Below, in pieces: positions 62,400-64,000 of a DNA stretch of 64,000 nt (positions within the stretch are counted from its first letter, which is position 1; every line of letters starts with the position of its first letter). Both the position numbers and the translations under genes were made by a program. Source of the DNA: Acanthosepion lycidas (taxonomy: Eukaryota > Mollusca > Cephalopoda > Sepiida > Sepiidae); NCBI GenBank assembly GCA_963932145.1, contig OZ010596.1, forward strand, positions 84,086,241 through 84,150,240, read 5' to 3'. The notes below the pieces were generated by a model. That model made no database searches, was not told the origin of the DNA, and was given only the letters and a program-made list of their open reading frames with translations.

Positions 62400-64000
62400 C
62401 AATACCAAGAATTTTATCAACAATTCTTGTTTTCTTAGCACCTCACCAATGATTCTTTGTTATTTTGTTTATTCTCTCATGCAACCATACAGGTTTGTAA
62501 CACCTATAAATATATTAACTTTTAACAATATTTTACATACACACTAAAGAGTGAAATGCTGTAGGTAGTGTTTTTTGAGTCCATGTTTCTCACATAAAAG
62601 ACAAATGATTTTTGTTCATCCTGAAAGGAACTGATAAGTTTCAAAATAAATAAATTGACTACAAAGGCAGAAATGGTGTAAAATACTTTAATTTTTTTTT
62701 TTTTTTTTTTGTACTCAACAATTTAGCTGAAATATAACCACACAAAAACATGTACACTGAAGCACAGAACCAAAATGCAGAAAGTCATAATGTTTGATAA
62801 AACAGAAAAAGGATCAAACAAACAAGATAAGGATAACAGGCAGATATACCTGAAAAGTAGAAAAATCAGCTCCAAGTATGCACATTACCTTATACAGTGT
62901 AATAATTTTAGGAAAATCTATGACAAAATGAAAAAAAGATTTTGTGTGACGTATTTCATCTTTTAGTCAATCATAACTTTTCAGATTCCTTTTCTTTACT
63001 ATCTGGGAATTATGATTTCTTGGGAAAGATAGTGGAGTGCTTTATCATTCCCTTCTCCATGGTTTAGAGTTTAGAATTTAGCATTCTTCTTTTTTTAGAC
63101 TGGTTGTCACCCAAGGCTAAATCATCCACAGTAAATTTATGTCTAGGCTTTTACAAACATTTCCTCTTTCTTGGAAGATATTCTGTTATCACAATATTTA
63201 TATTTTTTAATATTTAATAACACAAGTAATAAAAACATAAATAAAAGGAAACTAAACCTAAATTGGTTAGACTACCCAAAACATATATTTAAAAAAAAAA
63301 TTAAATTTAAAATCTTACATATGCCCTCTCCTTTGTGTGCACATGTAGTCACATCAATGCAAACACCACTTTAGTCCGATAAAGTCTTAAAGGACAAAAT
63401 GAGCCACAAAAAATGTTTTTCCACTTTGTCATTGATTTCCCTAAAATTGTTCTTGATATATCAAAATTTATATATCATTTTTCCCACAGTGTAATAATAA
63501 ATATTTGATGGGTCATAAAATGCTCAGTTACAGCACCAGAAGGAGCATAAAAAAAATTACATTTAATATCCAGTGATCCTGTTAAGATTAGAAAAACACA
63601 TGTTGCTGTGTTTGATAATTCTCACTTTATTCAATTGTAAATTAGAGAAATATAGTTTCTATCTGAATTTATAGGATGAGAAGTCATCATTATTCGCATT
63701 ACTTACATTCAGACTAATGTGTTTATCTTGTAGCAGGCGTTAAACTCTTTCGCCAAACATGCATGCATCAAAAACCCTATCAGCAGAAGTAACACATTTT
63801 CAGCTTTTGGGCATGGATAAAAAGAAAAAAAAATGGAGAACATACATGCTGTGGACCTGAAAAGGCTAGTTCTCTTTAATTTGGGACTGGATACTAAAGT
63901 TAGCACTCTGTGCAATAGATACACATGGTGTAGACAGTACACCTTACTTGCTCACTAATTCACCAGCAGAGTAAGTCTAACCATTTCTTTATTATATACA
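62400..64000. other. Sparse right end: SINE tail relics only
   Basis: 63,000-63,125 carries a minus SINE tail (CTGGGAATTATGATTTCTTG, TTTAGACTGGTTGTCACCC) like 54,565-54,690. 63,690-63,720 shows TTACATTCAGACTAATGTG, the reverse of the module M tail. Elsewhere there is AT-rich sequence without genes. Confidence 0.4.

Noticed and set aside
1-64000. A bacterial-style operon, phage or plasmid reading of the window
   Set aside because: No dense coding, no ribosome-binding-site pattern, and abundant LINE, SINE, mariner and satellite DNA indicate an animal genome.

Overview
The window looks like an intergenic or deep-intronic stretch of a large, repeat-rich animal genome, most likely a cephalopod mollusc (octopus-like). 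The reasons are a very AT-rich background, many long (TA)n tracts, several decayed LINE families, Penelope-like fragments, tRNA- and 5S-rRNA-headed SINEs whose shared body resembles the cephalopod Ceph-SINE superfamily, and mariner relics. The species call is inference. I found no convincing host protein-coding gene, tRNA gene, rRNA gene or operon. Nearly all open frames are short and come from transposons or from (TA)n translated as Ile-Tyr repeats.

Layout. 0-14 kb: 5S-derived SINEs, a dispersed ~260-bp module with a hammerhead-like core, a tandem array of a LINE 3' end, two LINE B 3' ends, one MADE1-like mariner MITE, mariner relics and a small LTR-retroelement pol fossil. 14-20 kb: Penelope-like pieces around (TA)n, a tRNA-headed SINE, a Tc1-type relic, a ~340-bp foldback element and LINE ends. 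20-31 kb: unclassified dispersed repeats, two minisatellites each hit by a MITE, two solo LTRs with perfect 5-bp target duplications, and a 52-bp-arm palindrome beside 100 bp of (TA)n. 31-37 kb: SINE and LINE D pieces and a 1.2-kb mariner relic with recognisable TIRs. 37-44.6 kb: two large unrelated satellites (47-bp unit, ~56 copies; 41-bp unit, ~61 copies) separated by a 1.6-kb LINE A relic. 45-56 kb: inverted-repeat elements, the 5' end of LINE C, LINE A reverse-transcriptase pieces, and a LINE C copy with a twin-priming type inversion. 56-64 kb: an internally deleted mariner with TIRs, an inverted pair of Penelope-like terminal repeats carrying a good hammerhead-ribozyme candidate, LINE A, a GIY-YIG-like Penelope end, and sparse sequence.

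The parts do not form a pathway; the interest lies in how the repeats relate to one another. SINEs with different Pol III heads share a body. A LINE and a short module share a 3' tail. MITEs land in minisatellites. Many (TA)n tracts abut retroelement ends. In the 41-bp satellite every unit encodes a hairpin whose observed variants fall only in the loop or at G-U-compatible stem positions. All calls were made by eye, so boundaries are approximate unless a target duplication or TIR defines them.
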